From positions 53,402,496 through 53,466,495 of the forward strand of contig JAKSZU010000016.1 of the NCBI GenBank assembly GCA_026018925.1: a DNA stretch of 64,000 bases. The letters run 5' to 3'. Positions within the stretch are counted from its first letter, which is position 1. Every line of letters starts with the position of its first letter. The notes below the pieces were generated by a model. It ran no database searches and was not told the DNA's origin. It worked only from the letters and a program-made list of their open reading frames with translations. Source of the stretch: Tupaia tana. Its lineage: Eukaryota > Chordata > Mammalia > Scandentia > Tupaiidae. Positions 1-9,759 of this stretch are shown here, piece by piece. Made by a program: the position numbers and the translations under genes.

Positions 1-238
1 GTGTATGTGCTCACCAGAGAGAAAGAGGGGGGGAGTGAGAAATAAACCCCCAGGGGGATGACCATGCTACAATTCCTTCTCCTCCATTCTCCATTCCCTC
101 TTGGGAATTTGGACATGCACACTCATACATACCTCATACACACCCAGTGTGATTTTCAAGCCACCAGGGCTGGTAATCTAACCACGCAGCTGGCCATGTG
201 GGATGCAGGCCTTAACCTCCAAACCACCTGCTGGCCCC
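1..238 (-). repeat. SINE-D (tRNA-headed), cut by window start
   Basis: Read on the minus strand, the tRNA-like head ends the stretch near 238 (GGGGCCAGCAGGTGG) and the body runs back to position 1. The 3' tail lies outside the window. The head has a box-A-like TGG..AGG..TTAAGG block but a decayed box B. It is more diverged than the SINE-A copies and carries the GCTTGAAAATCACAC block typical of SINE-D. Confidence 0.85.
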
Positions 239-415
239 TGCGTATTTTCTTTTGCTTTTTAATTTGCCACAGGGTGCGTGCACTTGCCAGAATGGTGGTG
301 GGGGCAGCGTTGAGCAAGACAGCCCCTCCAAGAAGGAATGGCTACACTGCAATCCCTTCCTTATTCTCCTCTTGGAGTTTTGGACATGTTTGCATACATG
401 CCCACTGTGTTTTTC

Positions 416-604
416 CTTTTCTTTTTTCCTTTCTTTCTTTCTTTCTTCCTTTCTTTCTTTCTTTCTTTTTCCTTTTTTTCCTTTTCCTTTTTCTTTTTCT
501 TTTTCTTTTTCTTTTTCTTTTTCTTTTCTTTTCTTTTCTTTTCTTTTCTTTTCTTTTCTTTTTCTTTTCTTTTCTTTCTTTCTTTTTTTCTTTTTTTTTT
601 TTTT
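416..604. repeat. (TTTC)n/(TTTTC)n microsatellite
   Basis: Pure pyrimidine run of tetra- and pentanucleotide units, derived from the tail of the SINE-A at 416-835. It is likely length-polymorphic. Confidence 0.95.
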
Positions 605-835
605 AATAGAGAGATGTTTTTGCTATAGGGTGCATGCACTTGCCAGAGAGACAGAAAGTGAGAACTTAACCCCCAGGGGGGATGGCCATGCCGCAATCCC
701 TTCTCATCCAGTCTCCTCTCGGGATTTTGGGGCACTCATACACACATGCGCCCAGTGCGAATTTGAAGCCACTGGGTCTAGGACTTGAACCATGGTCAAC
801 CGTGTGTGAGTCCAGCAACATAATCATTATACCAG
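416..835 (-). repeat. SINE-A with expanded pyrimidine tail
   Basis: The body and head lie at 605-835. The poly(A) tail, poly(T) on this strand, has grown into about 190 bp of TTTC/TTTTC repeats (416-604). The insertion is bounded by 10-bp direct repeats at 406-415 and 836-845. The open frames read through the tail are simple-sequence artefacts. Confidence 0.9.
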
Positions 836-928
836 TGTGTTTTTCAAGACACTGGGTCCAAGACTTAAAACTGTGCAGTTGGCCGTGTGGGATTCAGCTG
901 ACTTAACCACCATGCCACCAACTGGGCC

Positions 929-1512
929 ATCTCTTTGTGTATTTTCTGTTGACTTATCTTCAAGTTCACTAATTCTTTTCTTGGCTGTGTTGGATCTATT
1001 CAAGAATTCATTGAAAAAATTCTTCATTTTTTTACTATCATGTTTCTGCTTTCTAGCATGTCCATTTTATTCTTGTTATCATTTCTCTCTCTCTATTAAA
1101 ATTCCCCATCTATTTATGCATTTGGTTCATCTTTTCCACTAGAGTCTTTAACCTATTATTCAGAGTTATTTTAAAATCCTTTTAAATATTACTGATCTGG
1201 GGACCAGCAGTTAGCATAATGGCTATGTTGCTCAACTCCCATGTACCCGACAGCGGTTCGAGTCCCGGATCTGGTGACTTAAACTCATGCCGGGCGCGTG
1301 TGCATGCGTGCCCAACATCCTGAGAGGAGAATGGAGGAGAAGGGATTGCAGCATGGCCATACCCCCTGGGGGGTGATTTCTTGCTTTCTACCTCTTTGTC
1401 TCTCTCTGTCTTTCTGGCGAGCGCACACGCCCTATAGCAAAAAAAAAAAAAAAAAGAAAGAAAAAAAAAAGTTACTGATCTGGGTCACCTCTGAGTCTGG
1501 TCATGCTGCTTA
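929..1512 (-). repeat. L1 fragment (ORF1 region), interrupted by SINE-A
   Basis: Minus-strand translation near 1027-830 reads NEFLNRSNTAKKRISELEDK, a coiled-coil style stretch typical of the L1 ORF1 protein. The L1 sequence resumes after the SINE (1485-1512, TCTGGGTCACCTCTGAGTCT). It appears to be the host of both the SINE and the beta-actin retrocopy. Relic only. Confidence 0.7.
1202..1471 (+). repeat. SINE-A with target-site duplication
   Basis: Head GACCAGCAGTTAGCATAATGG at the left, box-B-like GGTTCGAGTCCCGG at about 1255, CGAGCGCACACGCCC near 1418 and an A-rich tail to 1471. TSD TTACTGATCTGGG at 1189-1201 and 1472-1484. Confidence 0.95.
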
Positions 1513-2815
1513 CATCTCAGCCTGGGGGACAAAATGAGGGCCCGTGGTGGCTGATCATTCAAAATAAAACAAAATAAAAAAGTATTAAGGCAAAGATTTA
1601 AACATTTTTTGCATTACATAATTTACACAAAAGCACCTCCCCGTATGTATTTGGGTGAGGACTGGGCCGTTCTCCTTAGGGAGAAGTGGGGCAGCTTCTG
1701 GGCGGGCCAGAACTTCCTATGACAATGCATCTCACAATATTTGGAACAACTATTAAAAAAAAGAACAATGTACAATCCAAGTTCTCGGCCACATTGCAGA
1801 ACTCTGGAGATGCTCGCTTCAACCTACTGCTGTCACCTTCACTGTTCCAGTTTATAAATCCCGAGTCAAGCCAAAAAAAAAACCCAGAAAACAAAACAAA
1901 ACAGAACAACAACAACGAAAAAAATTCCAAATAAAGCCATGCAAGTTAGGTTTTGTCAAGAAAGGGTGTAATGCAACTAAGTAACAGTCCGCCTAGAAGC
2001 ATTTGCTTCTAGCTCTTTTCCAGGGAGGAGCTGGAGGCTGTGGTGGCCATCTCCTGCTCCAAGTGTAGGGTGACGTAGCACAACTTCTCCTTGATGTCAC
2101 GCACAATTTCCCACTCGGCTGTGGTGGTGAAGCTGTAGCCACGCTCCGTGAGGATCTTCATGAGATAGTCTGTCAGGTCCTGGCCAGCCAGGTCCAGACG
2201 CGGGATGGCATGGGGGAGGGCATACCCCTCGCAGATGGGCACAGTGTGGGTGACCCCGTCACCGGAGTCCATCACGATGCCAGTGGTACGGCCAGAGGCA
2301 AACAGGGACAGCACAGCCTGGAGGGCCACATACATGCCGGGGGTGTTGAAGGTCTCAAACGTGATCTGGGTCATCTCTTCTCCTGGTTGGCCTTGGGATT
2401 CAGGGGAGCCTCGGTCAGCAGCACAGGATGCTCCTTGGGGGCTACACACAGCTCATTGTAGGTGTGATGCCAGATCTTCTCCATGGCGTCCCAGTTGCTG
2501 ATAATGCCGTGCTCGATGGGATACTTCAGGGTCAGGATGCCTCTCTTGCTCTGGGCCTTGTCACCCACCTAGGAGTCCTTCTGGTCCAGGCCTACCATCC
2601 CACCCTGGTGCTGTGGGCATCCCACGATGGAAGGGAAGACAGCCTGAGGGGCATCGTCGCCGGTGAAACTGGCCTTGCACATGCCGGAGCCACTGTCAAT
2701 GCTGAGCACAGCAATATCGTCATCCATGGCGAGCTGAGTGTCGGGTGTGGATTGGCAGCGGAGGATCAGAGAGGGTGAGAGGCCTGTGCTCGCAGTGTGG
2801 ACGCAGTCTCGGCAG
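1513..2815 (-). pseudogene. ACTB pseudogene: Beta-actin processed pseudogene
   Basis: Retroposed copy of cytoplasmic beta-actin mRNA. On the minus strand the 5' UTR (2815-2728) is joined directly to the start codon at 2727-2725. The frame then reads [20 protein letters not shown] and continues without introns, so it came from spliced mRNA. Beta-actin landmarks include [35 protein letters not shown] and [20 protein letters not shown]. Lesions seen: a stop replaces Tyr-53 (near 2570), one residue is lost in the HHTFYNEL motif, a 2-base insertion near 2376 shifts the frame after residue 84, and about 400 bp (residues 240-372) is missing, so LEKS at about 2012 abuts the KCF-stop end of the gene. 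The 3' UTR follows (1998 down to about 1513) and ends in the L1 host without a clear poly(A). The full gene has 375 codons; no functional product is possible. The intact source gene is elsewhere in the genome. Confidence 0.95.
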
Positions 2816-2840
2816 TCTTTGTTAATTTTCTTGATTGTTT

Positions 2841-3112
2841 TTTTTTTTTTTTTTTTTTTTTTTGAGAGGTTTTTGCTATAGGGCGCGTGCGCTCGCCAGA
2901 CAGACAGAGAGAGACAGGGAGACAGAAAGCAGGAAATCACCCCCCAGGGGGGATGGCCACGCCGCAATCCCTTCTCCTCCATTCTCCTCTCGGGATCCTG
3001 GGCACGCACGCACACGCGCCCGGCGTGAGTTTAAGCCACCGGGTCCGGGACGCGAACCGCGGTTGACTACGTGGGAGTCCAGTGACATAGCCATGACGCT
3101 AACTGCTGGTCC
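2841..3112 (-). repeat. SINE-A, young copy
   Basis: Poly(T) at 2841-2862, then the complete element with CpG-rich body (GGGCGCGTGCGCTCGCC near 2881) and head ending AACTGCTGGTCCC. Direct repeats CTTGATTGTTTTT flank it (from 2830 and from 3113). It inserted just upstream of the actin retrocopy. Confidence 0.95.
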
Positions 3113-3220
3113 CTTGATTGTTTTTTAATTTATTGATTTTTGTTTTTAGCTTTAGTATTTTCTTTCTTTACTTATTTGCATTCAATTTGTTCATCTTTCA
3201 TATCTTCTTTAAACCTTATT

Positions 3221-3470
3221 TTTTTTAATAGAGGTTTTTGCTATAGGGTGCGTGCTCTCGCCAGAAAGACAGAGAGACAGAAAGCGAGAAATCACCCCCC
3301 AGGGGGGATGACCATACCGCAATTCCTCCTCCTCTATTCTCCTCTCGGGATCTTGGGCACGCACGCACATGAGCCCGGCATGAGTTTAAGCCACCAGGTC
3401 CGGAACTCGAACCACGGTCGACTACATGGGAGTCCAGCAGCATAGCCATTACGCCAACTGCTGGTCCCAT
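3221..3470 (-). repeat. SINE-A
   Basis: Complete minus-strand element with the CCCCCCAGGGGGG palindrome near 3294 and head ending CTGCTGGTCCC. The 108 bp before it (3113-3220) is AT-rich and probably L1-derived. Confidence 0.9.
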
Positions 3471-3519
3471 CTTTTATACTTTCTTAAGATGGCAACTTCA
3501 TTTATTATTTTTATTTTAA

Positions 3520-3648
3520 AGTATTCCTTAAGTTTATTTTATTTTACTTCCTCCATGAGAGAGAGTCAAAGAGAGCAGACCAGGACCTTCTCATGTGGAC
3601 CCAGCATCAGAGTTTTGTGTTACTGCTGCAGCTCTGCTATCAGCCCCG
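3520..3648 (-). repeat. SINE-B fragment (3' part)
   Basis: CATGAGAGAGAGTCAAAGAGAG followed by AGGACCTTCTCATG matches the 3' half of SINE-B; the head is missing. Abuts another SINE-B. Confidence 0.55.
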
Positions 3649-3649
3649 A

Positions 3650-3905
3650 AAGCTTTTTAAAATTAGAGTTTATTTAAATATGTGTTTCATGAGAGAGAGA
3701 GTCTATACATAGAGAGAGAGAGACAGAGAGCCCCCTAACAAGGTCTTGTCATACTGCAACCATTCCCTTGGCCGTTCAGCCATGATTGGACCTGCAGGCA
3801 TACCCAACATGTTCAGGTAGACTCAGGAACTGAACCCAGGCCCTTCCCATATGACTTAAGTATCCTGCAGTGGCACTTCACTGTCTGTGCTATGGTGGCT
3901 AGGCC
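3650..3905 (-). repeat. SINE-B
   Basis: Reference copy of a second tRNA-headed family. On the minus strand the head reads GGCCTAGCCACCATAGCACA, a box-B-like GGTTCAGTTCC lies near 3830, a body with GCCTGCAGGTCC follows, and the 3' end is a GA-rich run with an A/T-rich tail. It shares no body sequence with SINE-A. Confidence 0.75.
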
Positions 3906-4010
3906 TCTCCTTCAGGGTTTTAATCAGCATGATTGAGGCATATTTTAGGTATAATAAACTGCATCCAGGTAAAGTCTGTAACTCAATGACCTCTAATAGT
4001 TATGTATACC

Positions 4011-4356
4011 AGAAGGGAAGATTATCCTGGATCATCTGTGGGCCCTAAATACAACCACGAGTGTCCTTATAATAAAGGCAGAGGGAGAGTCGACAAAAGT
4101 GAGAAGGCAATGTGACCAACGAAGCAGAGATTGCAGCGATGCAGCCATGGTCCAAAGAATGCTGGCAGCCAGTGGAAGATGGACCGGGAAAGGATGGAGT
4201 CTCCAGAGGGAGGGAAGCCTCAATGATACCATGTTTTTTGGCCTCATCAGACTGATTTTGAACAGCTGACCTCTAGCAATATAAGCAGATAAACTTCTGT
4301 TGCTTTAAACCATTAATTTGTGATCACTTGTTACAGCAGCTTGAGGAAACTCGCAT
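4011..4356 (+). repeat. MaLR/MLT-type LTR fragment
   Basis: GGGCCCTAAATACAACCACG, GTGTCCTTATAATAAAGGC, GCAGAGATTGCAGCGATGCA and a 3' end TTGTTACAGCAGCTTGAGGA are hallmarks of the mammal-wide MaLR LTRs (ERVL-related). It is inserted in L1 3' sequence that resumes at about 4357. Subfamily not assigned. Confidence 0.65.
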
Positions 4357-4862
4357 ACTCTTCCTCTTTCCCAGCCCCTGGCAACCCCTGATCTGATTTA
4401 TTTATTTATTTATTTTGTCACCGCAGATTTGCTAGTAGTTTTATAGTACTTTATATAAATGGAAAGATATGGTTTGTGCTCTTTTGCACATTAATTTTGA
4501 GATTCATTCAGACTGTTGCATGCATCTTTAATTCATTTCTTTTTATCACTGAACAGTGTAGGAAAATGCTACATTTTGTGACTGTCCGTTATTTTGATGG
4601 ACACTTGGGGTGTTTCCACCTTTTGGCTATTGTGAATAAAACGAATATGAACATTTTTATGTAAGTCTTTGTGTGGACATATGCTTTCATTTTTCTTGTG
4701 TAAATACCTAGGTTGAAATGGCCAGGGCATATAACAAGTATATATTTTAGTTTTTTGAAAGCTGCCCAATTATTTCCAAAGTGGCTGTCATATTTTACAT
4801 TTCCATTAGCAGTGTACCCCCATCCTCTCCAACACTTGGGATCGTCAGTCTCACTAATTCTT

Positions 4863-5134
4863 CTTTTCTTTAGAGAGATTTTTGCTATAGGGTACGCGTG
4901 CTTGCTGGAGAGACAGAGAAAGAAAGGGAGAAGTCCCCTGCCCTGGCCCCGGGGTGGGGGATGGCCATGCCACAGTCCCCTCTCCTCCATTCTCCTCTCG
5001 GGATTTTGGGCACACAGGCACATGCACATGCGCATGCACATACTCCTAGAGTGAGTTTTAAGCCACCGGGTCTAGAACTCGAACCTCGGTTGACTACCTG
5101 GGACATAACCATTAGGCCATCTGCTGGTTCCCTT
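4863..5134 (-). repeat. SINE-A with target-site duplication
   Basis: Complete minus-strand element with a short (ATGCAC)n expansion near 5015-5040. TSD ACTAATTCTT at 4853-4862 and 5135-5144, within L1. Confidence 0.92.
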
Positions 5135-5504
5135 ACTAATTCTTAACCTTTTTAGAAATACACAGTGGTCACTTCAAGTTTTAATTTGCATTTCCCTGAT
5201 GACTAATGATGTCAAGAATTTTTTTGTGTACTTAATGGCAATTCAAATATTTTTAGTGACGTCTTTGTTTAGGTCCTGCCCATCTTAAAAACGGGGTTGT
5301 TTATACTCTTTATGAATTTATATTAGATCTTTATAGAATTGTAATGAGTTTTTGTGAGAACTATGTTTTAAAAATATTTTCTCCTAGTTTGTGGCTTGCT
5401 TTTTCATTTTGGTAATGGTATTTTTTGAAAAGCAGAAGTTTTTAATTTTGGTTAAGTCCTATTTAATAATTTTTTCTTTCATGCTTTCTATCTAAAAAAA
5501 ATCT

Positions 5505-5724
5505 TTAAAAAAAGTTATTTATTTTAATTCTTTCATGACACAGAGAGAGAAACCCTTGACAGGGTCTTATCCAGGATCCACATCTAGCCTCATCCAGCCA
5601 GGGCCATGGGCATGTGTGCATGTGCCTGGAGTGTTTTAGATCAACCTGGGATTCGAACCCTGATTTTCATGTAGCTCCAGTGTTGCAAAGCAGGGCTCTA
5701 CTGCCTATGCCACTGTGGCTAGGC
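5505..5724 (-). repeat. SINE-B
   Basis: Head on the minus strand GCCTAGCCACAGTGGCATAG, box-B-like GGTTCGAATCCCAG near 5650, 3' tail with ATGAAAGAATTAAAATAAAT. Inserted in L1. Confidence 0.8.
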
Positions 5725-5965
5725 TTGAAAAAGTTTTGATTACTTCTCTACGGCCCAATGCCCTTCTCCTATATTTGTTCTAGAAGCTTTAAAATCTTAG
5801 GGCATACATTTAGGTCTCTGATCTATCTAAAATTAATTTTTATCAACTTTGTTGTAGTCTCGTTTATATACACTGTCCTCTTTTATTCAGAATAGTGTTT
5901 TGCGTTTGCATTTTTTATTGTAATAGAATTCATGTACCATAAAAACTCACCACTCTATAATTAAA

Positions 5966-6122
5966 AACAATTTCTTTTTTTTTTTTATGCCAGAGGGCAC
6001 ATGAGTGAGAGAGGGTCACTCTCCAATGTGGCCTGGTCATGCCCCAGTCCCTTGTTCTCCAATTCTTCATTCCAACCAGATCCTGGACATGCCCACATGC
6101 CTGATGTTTTCAAACAGCTTTT
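5966..6122 (-). repeat. Truncated SINE (A/D type)
   Basis: The 3' end CACATGTGCCCTCTGGC and part of the body are present; the tRNA-like head is absent. Followed directly by a SINE-B fragment. Confidence 0.6.
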
Positions 6123-6129
6123 CCCCCCC

Positions 6130-6250
6130 TAATAAATGTTTTAAAGTTTATTTTTTATATACTTCTTCCATAATAAAGAAAGAAATAGAGAGACAGTCTT
6201 CCCCAGGAAAGCCTTCACACTGCCAGAATCATTCGTTGAAGAGACTATTC
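6130..6250 (-). repeat. SINE-B fragment
   Basis: Only the A/T tail, GA-rich run and part of the body (6130-6250) match SINE-B. Head lost. Confidence 0.45.
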
Positions 6251-6369
6251 TTTCCTTATTGAATGGTCTTGGGACTGCTGTCAAAAATCAGTTGACCATA
6301 AATATATTAATTTATTTCTGGACTCTGGATTCTATGTCATTGTCGTTGTATGTCTTTTTTTTTTTTGTA

Positions 6370-6538
6370 AAGAATAATTTTTGTAAACTTTATTTGTTTA
6401 TTTATTTATTTATTTTTACTTGACCAGAGAGGGACAGAGAGAGAGAGAAAGAAAGCAAGCCGCCAGGTCAGGGACTTGAACCATGGTCGACCATGTGGGA
6501 GTCCAACGCCCTTAACCTCCATGCCACCTGCCGGCCCC
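6370..6538 (-). repeat. SINE-C
   Basis: Reference copy of the short family. On the minus strand the head reads GGGGCCGGCAGGTGGCATGG, box B GGTTCAAGTCCC lies near 6480, and GGCGGCTTGCTTTCTTTC joins head to a pyrimidine tract and an AT-rich tail of TAAA units. The whole middle of SINE-A (about 110 bp) is missing. Confidence 0.85.
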
Positions 6539-7351
6539 CTATTTCTATTCCTATAGCAGTACCATGAAGTCTTGACTACTGTAGCTTTGTAGTAAGTTTT
6601 GAAATTGGGAAATGTGAGTTCTCCAATTTTATGTTTCTCTTTGAAAGATTATTTTGGCTATTTGAGGTTCACTAAATTTCCATTTTAATTTTAGGACCAG
6701 CGAGGCCTAAACTACAAAAACAGAAGTTGGAATTTTGAAAGATTCATTGACATTGTAGAGCAATTTGATGTCTGTTACCTTCTTAACAATATTAAGTCTC
6801 TCCATCTATGAACGAGAAACGTTTTTCTATTCATTTAAATCTTCTTTAATTTCTTCCAACAATGTTTTAAAGTTTTCAGTACAAGTCTTCCACTTCCTTT
6901 GTTAATGTATTCCTAAGTATGTTATTCTTTTTGATGGTATTAAAAATAGATTTTTTTAAAAGAATGAATTTTGAGGTTTTTATTGTTAGCATATGCAAAA
7001 CAAGTGGTTTTTGTATATTGGTTTTATATCCTGCAAATTTTCTGAACTGATTTTTCTGTTGTCATCTGATATAACATCATGTCATCTGCAAGCAAGTGTA
7101 GTTTTACTCTTCTTTTCCAATCGGATGCTTTTGTGTCTTTGTTTTACCTAATAGCCTTGGCTAGCACCTCTAGTAAGATGTTAAATGTAAGTGGTTAGAC
7201 ACTTATCCTGTCTTATTCCTGTTCTTAGGAGAAGAAAGCCTTCAGTCTTTTGCCATTAAATATAAAGACCCTGTGGGTTTTTCATAGGTGGCTTTCATTA
7301 GGTTGAGGAAGTTTTCTTATAGTCCCAGTTTGCTGAGTGTTAGTGTTTTAA

Positions 7352-7549
7352 TCAGAAAAGGGTGTCGAATTTTGTTAAATGCCTTTTCTGTGTTATTAAG
7401 ATTATCGTATGCCCCTGCCCCTTCTGTTCATATGGCATATTACATTGATTGATTTTCACATGTTGAACCAAGCTTGCTCTTGGAATAAGTCCCACTTGGT
7501 CATGGTACGTAATCATTTTCATATGCTGCTGGATTTGTTTTTCTGCCAT
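7352..7549 (-). pseudogene. L1 ORF2 reverse-transcriptase remnant
   Basis: Open 65-codon stretch of L1 ORF2 within the minus-strand L1. It contains YHDQVGLIPRASLVQHVKIN followed by HTIILITQ and ending near KFDTLF. This matches the block of L1 reverse transcriptase that normally reads HDQVGFIP... and ends in DAEKAFDK. The aspartate-containing block is degraded, so no active polymerase is encoded. Neighbouring frames are broken. Confidence 0.75.
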
Positions 7550-7550
7550 T

Positions 7551-7784
7551 TAAAAAAATTGCCATAGGGCACGTGTGCTAGTCAGAGAGGGAGAGAAAGA
7601 GAGAAAACACCCTGGGTGTGGTCATGCCACAACGCCTCTTCCTCCATCCTTCTCTCCCACCAGAATTTTGGGCATGCACGCATATGTGCCCAGCCAAGTT
7701 CTTAAGCTGCTGGGGCTGGGATTCAAACCACAGTCCACCCTTGTGGGATCCACCTTTCTTAACTACTCATCTATGGGGCCGGCC
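7551..7784 (-). repeat. SINE-D
   Basis: Complete but diverged; head on the minus strand GGGCCGGCCCCATAGATGAG. Inserted in L1 ORF2. Confidence 0.8.
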
Positions 7785-7983
7785 CATTTTTTTTCCTACC
7801 ATATTACTGAGGATTTTATACATGTGCTCGTAAGGAATATTGGTCTGTACTTTTCTTTCCTTGTGAAGTTTTTGTCTAGATTTGGTATCAGGGTAATGAT
7901 GACTTTTGTAGAATAAAGTAAGAAGTGTCCTCTCTTCTTTTTTCAGAAAGAGTTGGAGAACAGTTTTTTAAAAGTCTTCTTTA

Positions 7984-8166
7984 GGGACCAGCAGTTGGCA
8001 TAAAGGCTATGTCGCTGGACTCCCATGTAGTTGACTGTGGTTGGAGTCCCAGACCTGGTGGCTTAAACTCACTCAGAGTGCACATGTGCCTAAGATCCCT
8101 AGAGGAGAAGAGATTGCGGTGTGACTGTCCCCCTTCCCCCCCCCCAAAAAAAAAAAAAAAAAAAAA
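7984..8166 (+). repeat. SINE-A lacking its 3' segment
   Basis: Starts GGGACCAGCAGTTGGCATAA and stops at the C-rich half of the palindrome (8131-8145), where poly(A) begins at once; the usual CT-rich 3' third is missing. Direct repeats near TTCTTCTTT flank it. Confidence 0.8.
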
Positions 8167-8535
8167 GTTCTTCTTTGAATGTTTGGTAAAATTCACCAGT
8201 GTAGCCATCCTGTCCTGGACTTTGCTGGATTTTTTTCATTGTTGTTGTTATTAAATCAGTCACTTCATTTTCAATACATTTTTTTAGATTTTCTTTTTCT
8301 TTTTCAGTCCTTTTGGTAGTTCATACATTTACAGAATTTTTTTCCCATTTTGTCTACATTATCTGGTGTGTTGGTATATATTTGTTCATAGTATTTCATT
8401 TCATCCCCCTCTGTAAAGTCTATAGTAATGTCCTTTCTTTCATATCGATTTTAGTAATTTAATCACCTCTCTTTTTTGTAAAAATAACAAGTTTGGTTTT
8501 ATTGATTTTCTCTAATGCTTTTCTGGTTTTGTTTT

Positions 8536-8771
8536 CTTTCTTTTCTTTTTTTAGTTCCAAGAGAGTACATGCACTCGCCAGGGTGTGGAAAGAGAGGGAG
8601 AAAGGGCAAGGTCACACCACAATCCCTTCTCCTCAATTTCTCTATGTTGTCAGGATGTTGGGCATGCACTCATGTGTGCCTAGCATGTTTTTCGAACCAC
8701 GCAGGCTAGGATTTGAACCACGTTGTTGGCCATGTGGGATCCAGTTTCCCTTAACCACCAGACTACAGGCC
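8536..8771 (-). repeat. SINE-D
   Basis: Diverged full-length copy with the GAAAAACATGC block near 8680 and head ending CAGACTACAGGCC. Adjoins the composite element at 8785. Confidence 0.75.
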
Positions 8772-8784
8772 TTTCTGATCTTTC

Positions 8785-9082
8785 TTTTTTTTAGATGGTA
8801 TCTCTCTGTGCCAAGATCCTCCCACCTCAGACTCCCAGGTAACTGGGACTATAAGCCTACGCTACCACACCTAGCTCTTTTAGACAGAGTCTTGCTATGT
8901 TGCCCAGGCTGGCCTTGATTTTGTGATCCTTCTGTCTTGACCTTCCCGTTGCTGGAATTACAGGTGCATGCCATTGTATCCAGCTTTCAGGTCAGGCCAG
9001 CAATTGGGCCTCCCGTGTGACTTCAGCCTGAGGAGCAGTAGCATCTTAACAGTACACGTCACCCTGACTAGGCCTCTAATGT
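8785..9082 (-). repeat. Composite SINE: tRNA-like head plus two 7SL monomers
   Basis: On the minus strand it begins with a tRNA-like head (9082-8990, GGCCTAGTCAGGGTGACG). It then switches at CTGAAAGCTGG to Alu-like sequence: CACCTGTAATTCCAGC, then GGCCAGCCTGGGCAACATAG. A second Alu-like monomer follows (TATAGTCCCAGTTACCTGGG, GAGGTGGGAGGATC), ending in an A-rich tail. A second copy with the same head-to-7SL joint lies at 10,519-10,696. 7SL-derived monomers are diagnostic of Euarchontoglires retroposons. Confidence 0.8.
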
Positions 9083-9238
9083 TTTCTATCCCCGGTTTTA
9101 TTTATTTCCACTTCATCTTTATTATTTCCTCCTTCTGCTTCCTTTGAGCTTATTTTGCCTTTTTACTAATTCCTTAAGGTGGAATGTTAGGATACTGATT
9201 TGAGATCTTTCTTCTTAAAGAATTTCTAGCTATTAAGT

Positions 9239-9451
9239 TTACTCTGGGTCCTGCTTTCTATCCCATAAGTTTTGGTATGTTGTGTTTTTGTTTTCACTCA
9301 TCTCAAAATATTTTCTAATTTGCCTTGTGATTTCTTCTTTGACCCACTGGTTATTTAAAAGTGTGTTGTTTAATTTCCACATATTTGTGAATTTTCCAAA
9401 TATCCTTCTGTTACTAATTTTTAATTTCATTGTGTTGTGGTCGGAAAACAT
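9239..9451 (-). pseudogene. L1 ORF2 endonuclease C-terminal remnant
   Basis: 71 codons open. It starts [11 protein letters not shown], which carries the SDH(N) motif closing the APE-type endonuclease domain of L1 ORF2, and continues [13 protein letters not shown] sequence and [15 protein letters not shown]. This is the clearest coding relic of the minus-strand L1. It is flanked by stops and by a SINE at 9564. Confidence 0.85.
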
Positions 9452-9563
9452 ACTTGGTATGATTTCAATCTTTTTAAATTTATTGAGACTAGTCTATGGC
9501 CTAGAATATAATTTATCTTGGAGAATGCTCTATGTGCACAGAGAAGAATGCGTATCCTATGGG

Positions 9564-9614
9564 TTTTTGGCCTTTTTTTCTTTTTTGCTATAGGCTGTGC
9601 ACATTCAGCAGGGG

Positions 9615-9648
<34 letters not shown>

Positions 9649-9759
9649 GAAAGCACCCTCTGGGCAGGATGACCACTTCCCAATCCCTTCTTTGAACTAC
9701 AGGGTCAGCTGTGTGGGAGGTTCCAGCTGCCTTCACCACCACACCACCTGGCTGGCCAC
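9564..9759 (-). repeat. SINE-D with internal loss and (GA)n
   Basis: A 3' end with TGCTATAGG, a pure (GA)n run at 9619-9646, and head ending CACCACCTGGCTGGCC. About 50 bp of body is missing. Flanking TATCCTAT repeats support insertion into L1 ORF2. Confidence 0.7.

Larger units (their letters stand above)
250..928 (-). repeat. SINE-D split by a later SINE-A insertion
   Basis: The 3' half is at 250-415 and the head at 846-928. The halves are parted by a younger SINE whose target duplication TGTGTTTTTC is seen at 406-415 and 836-845. Joined across the insertion, the element reads as one continuous SINE-D, which proves the order of events. Confidence 0.8.

Noticed and set aside
1202..1290. tRNA genes at SINE heads (box A and B motifs)
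   Set aside because: Heads do not fold to a full cloverleaf by eye, have no CCA-proximal stem and are joined to SINE bodies.
2009..2778. Functional actin gene
   Set aside because: Stop at codon 53, frameshift near codon 84 and loss of about 133 codons; intronless. It is a retrocopy.
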